Below are positions 4,590 through 5,554 of a stretch of DNA of 5,554 nucleotides, piece after piece. The translations under genes were made by a program, and so were the position numbers. The number at the start of each line of letters is the position of its first letter. Positions within the stretch are counted from its first letter, which is position 1. The stretch is from the NCBI GenBank assembly GCA_018899795.1, contig JAHIHJ010000340.1, positions 1-5,554 of the forward strand, given 5' to 3'. Under the pieces are notes generated by a model. It was not told where the DNA came from. It searched no databases and saw only the letters and a list, made by a program, of their open reading frames with translations. Origin of the DNA: Methanobacteriota archaeon (GTDB lineage Archaea > Halobacteriota > Methanosarcinia > Methanosarcinales > Methanoperedenaceae).

Positions 4590-5554
4590 ATGACAACAAC
4601 TACTATCGATTCGATGGTGCAGAGAAAGCTAATAGAGATACTGAGGATACTCCATGATAACCACGAACCGATAGGCGCGCGGTTGATAGCGGACAGGATG
4701 AACGAGCACGGATACCCTATAGGAGAGCGGGGCGTCCGTTATCATCTGCGCATCCTGGATGAACGCGGCCTGACCAACAGGCAGGGCTATGACGGGCGCG
4801 TTATTACAGAGCGCGGGATCGACGAACTCAACAATGCGCTTGTCGGCGACAGGCTGGGTTTCATTATTACGCGAATAGAAAAATTCATCTACGACACAAC
4901 GTTTGACCTGAAGACCGGGCAGGGAAAGGTAATAACTAACACCTCGATAATAGACAAGGATGATTTTGACAGGACAATAGAGATACTTAGAGACGTAGTA
5001 AATGGCGGATTTTCCATCAGCCCATATATCAAAATAATTGAGGAAGGCACGATCACTCCTGATATTAAGATACCCATGGGAAAAATCGGTATCGATACGA
5101 TGTGCAGCATCACGATCGACGGAATACTGATGAAGACCGGCATACCTGTGAATACAAGGTACGGCGGGATACTGAGAGTGGAAAATAAAAAGCCTGTGCG
5201 CTTTGAAGATATCATCTCTTATACAGGAACCACCATCGATCCTATGCGGATATTCATTTCGCGTAAGATGACTCGAGTGCTTGATGCAGTGAGCACCGGG
5301 AATGGAACGCTCCTTTCTAACCTGAGGGAAATACCAGAGTCCGCTTTGTCTGAGGCAGAAAAGGTGCTTGATACTATCATGGATCTAAGAATTGGTAGTA
5401 TAGCAGAGATAGGAAAACCTGGGAAAGCAGTGCTGAATGCTCCTGTGGATGCCGGCAGGGTGGGCGTGGCAGCATACGCTGGAGTGAACGGTATGGCTGC
5501 AGTGGAAGAGATGGGCATAAGTGTGGATACTCATCCGATATCGACAATTGTGGA
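4590..5554 (+). CDS. nrpR: NrpR nitrogen-regulation repressor (3' end beyond the window)
   Basis: An open frame of 321 codons runs to the right edge without a stop. Residues 9-80 form a winged helix-turn-helix (QRKLIEILRILHDN at 11-24, then GERGVRYHLRILDERGL at 45-61). They are followed by the NrpR effector domain (DUF128), from about residue 85: GDRLGFIITRIEKFIYDTTFD, the GKIGIDTMCSITIDG segment, TRYGGILRVENKKP, and the Gly/Ala-rich GRVGVAAYAGVNG. In methanogens NrpR binds operators at nif, gln and amt promoters and is released by 2-oxoglutarate when nitrogen is short. By family length the single effector domain should be almost complete at the edge; whether a second follows, as in the long Methanococcus form, cannot be seen. 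The ATG at 4590 has a short-spaced AGGT and lies 10 nt after glnA, implying co-transcription; M9 at 4614 is a less likely start. Confidence 0.92.
   Translation, partial: MTTTTIDSMVQRKLIEILRILHDNHEPIGARLIADRMNEHGYPIGERGVRYHLRILDERGLTNRQGYDGRVITERGIDELNNALVGDRLGFIITRIEKFIYDTTFDLKTGQGKVITNTSIIDKDDFDRTIEILRDVVNGGFSISPYIKIIEEGTITPDIKIPMGKIGIDTMCSITIDGILMKTGIPVNTRYGGILRVENKKPVRFEDIISYTGTTIDPMRIFISRKMTRVLDAVSTGNGTLLSNLREIPESALSEAEKVLDTIMDLRIGSIAEIGKPGKAVLNAPVDAGRVGVAAYAGVNGMAAVEEMGISVDTHPISTIV

Overview
This window looks like chromosomal DNA of a methane-metabolising euryarchaeon, most likely in or near the Methanosarcinales; a Methanoperedens/ANME-2-like lineage is a guess. The grounds are archaeal-type promoters (BRE/TATA spacing, near-leaderless starts), an archaeal ATPase_2/DUF234 protein, and above all a type I glutamine synthetase gene followed 10 nt later by a gene for NrpR, the nitrogen repressor of methanogenic archaea. 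No rRNA, tRNA, insertion sequence or CRISPR array is visible.

Layout. Bases 1-279 (minus) hold the N-terminal 93 codons of an AT-rich gene of unknown function that runs off the left edge. A 238-base spacer carries two divergent promoter candidates and a perfect 12-bp palindrome. Next comes a complete 459-aa archaeal ATPase (518-1897, plus). It converges on, and overlaps by 4 bp, a HAD-superfamily protein (1894-2694, minus) whose first catalytic motif lacks the second aspartate. A regulatory region of about 380 bases follows (2695-3076), with inverted repeats and a strong BRE/TATA element. It also contains a 105-nt dyad-rich segment that should fold as a leader RNA. Then come a previously uncalled 33-codon small ORF (3077-3178), glnA (3254-4579) and the first 321 codons of nrpR (4590-5554, open at the right edge).

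How the genes fit together. GlnA makes glutamine from glutamate and ammonia. NrpR, as known in methanogens, represses nitrogen-assimilation promoters until 2-oxoglutarate signals nitrogen shortage. Co-transcribing the repressor with one of its classic targets suggests a feedback loop. The unexpected part lies between the promoter and glnA: a long stem-bulge-stem RNA with two mutually exclusive internal pairings, directly followed by a small ORF with a good Shine-Dalgarno sequence. Together they suggest post-transcriptional control and/or a small GlnA-associated protein on top of NrpR control. That is inference; the pairings and the reading frame are read directly from the sequence. The left half (ATPase, AT-rich partial gene, HAD protein) has no evident link to nitrogen metabolism.
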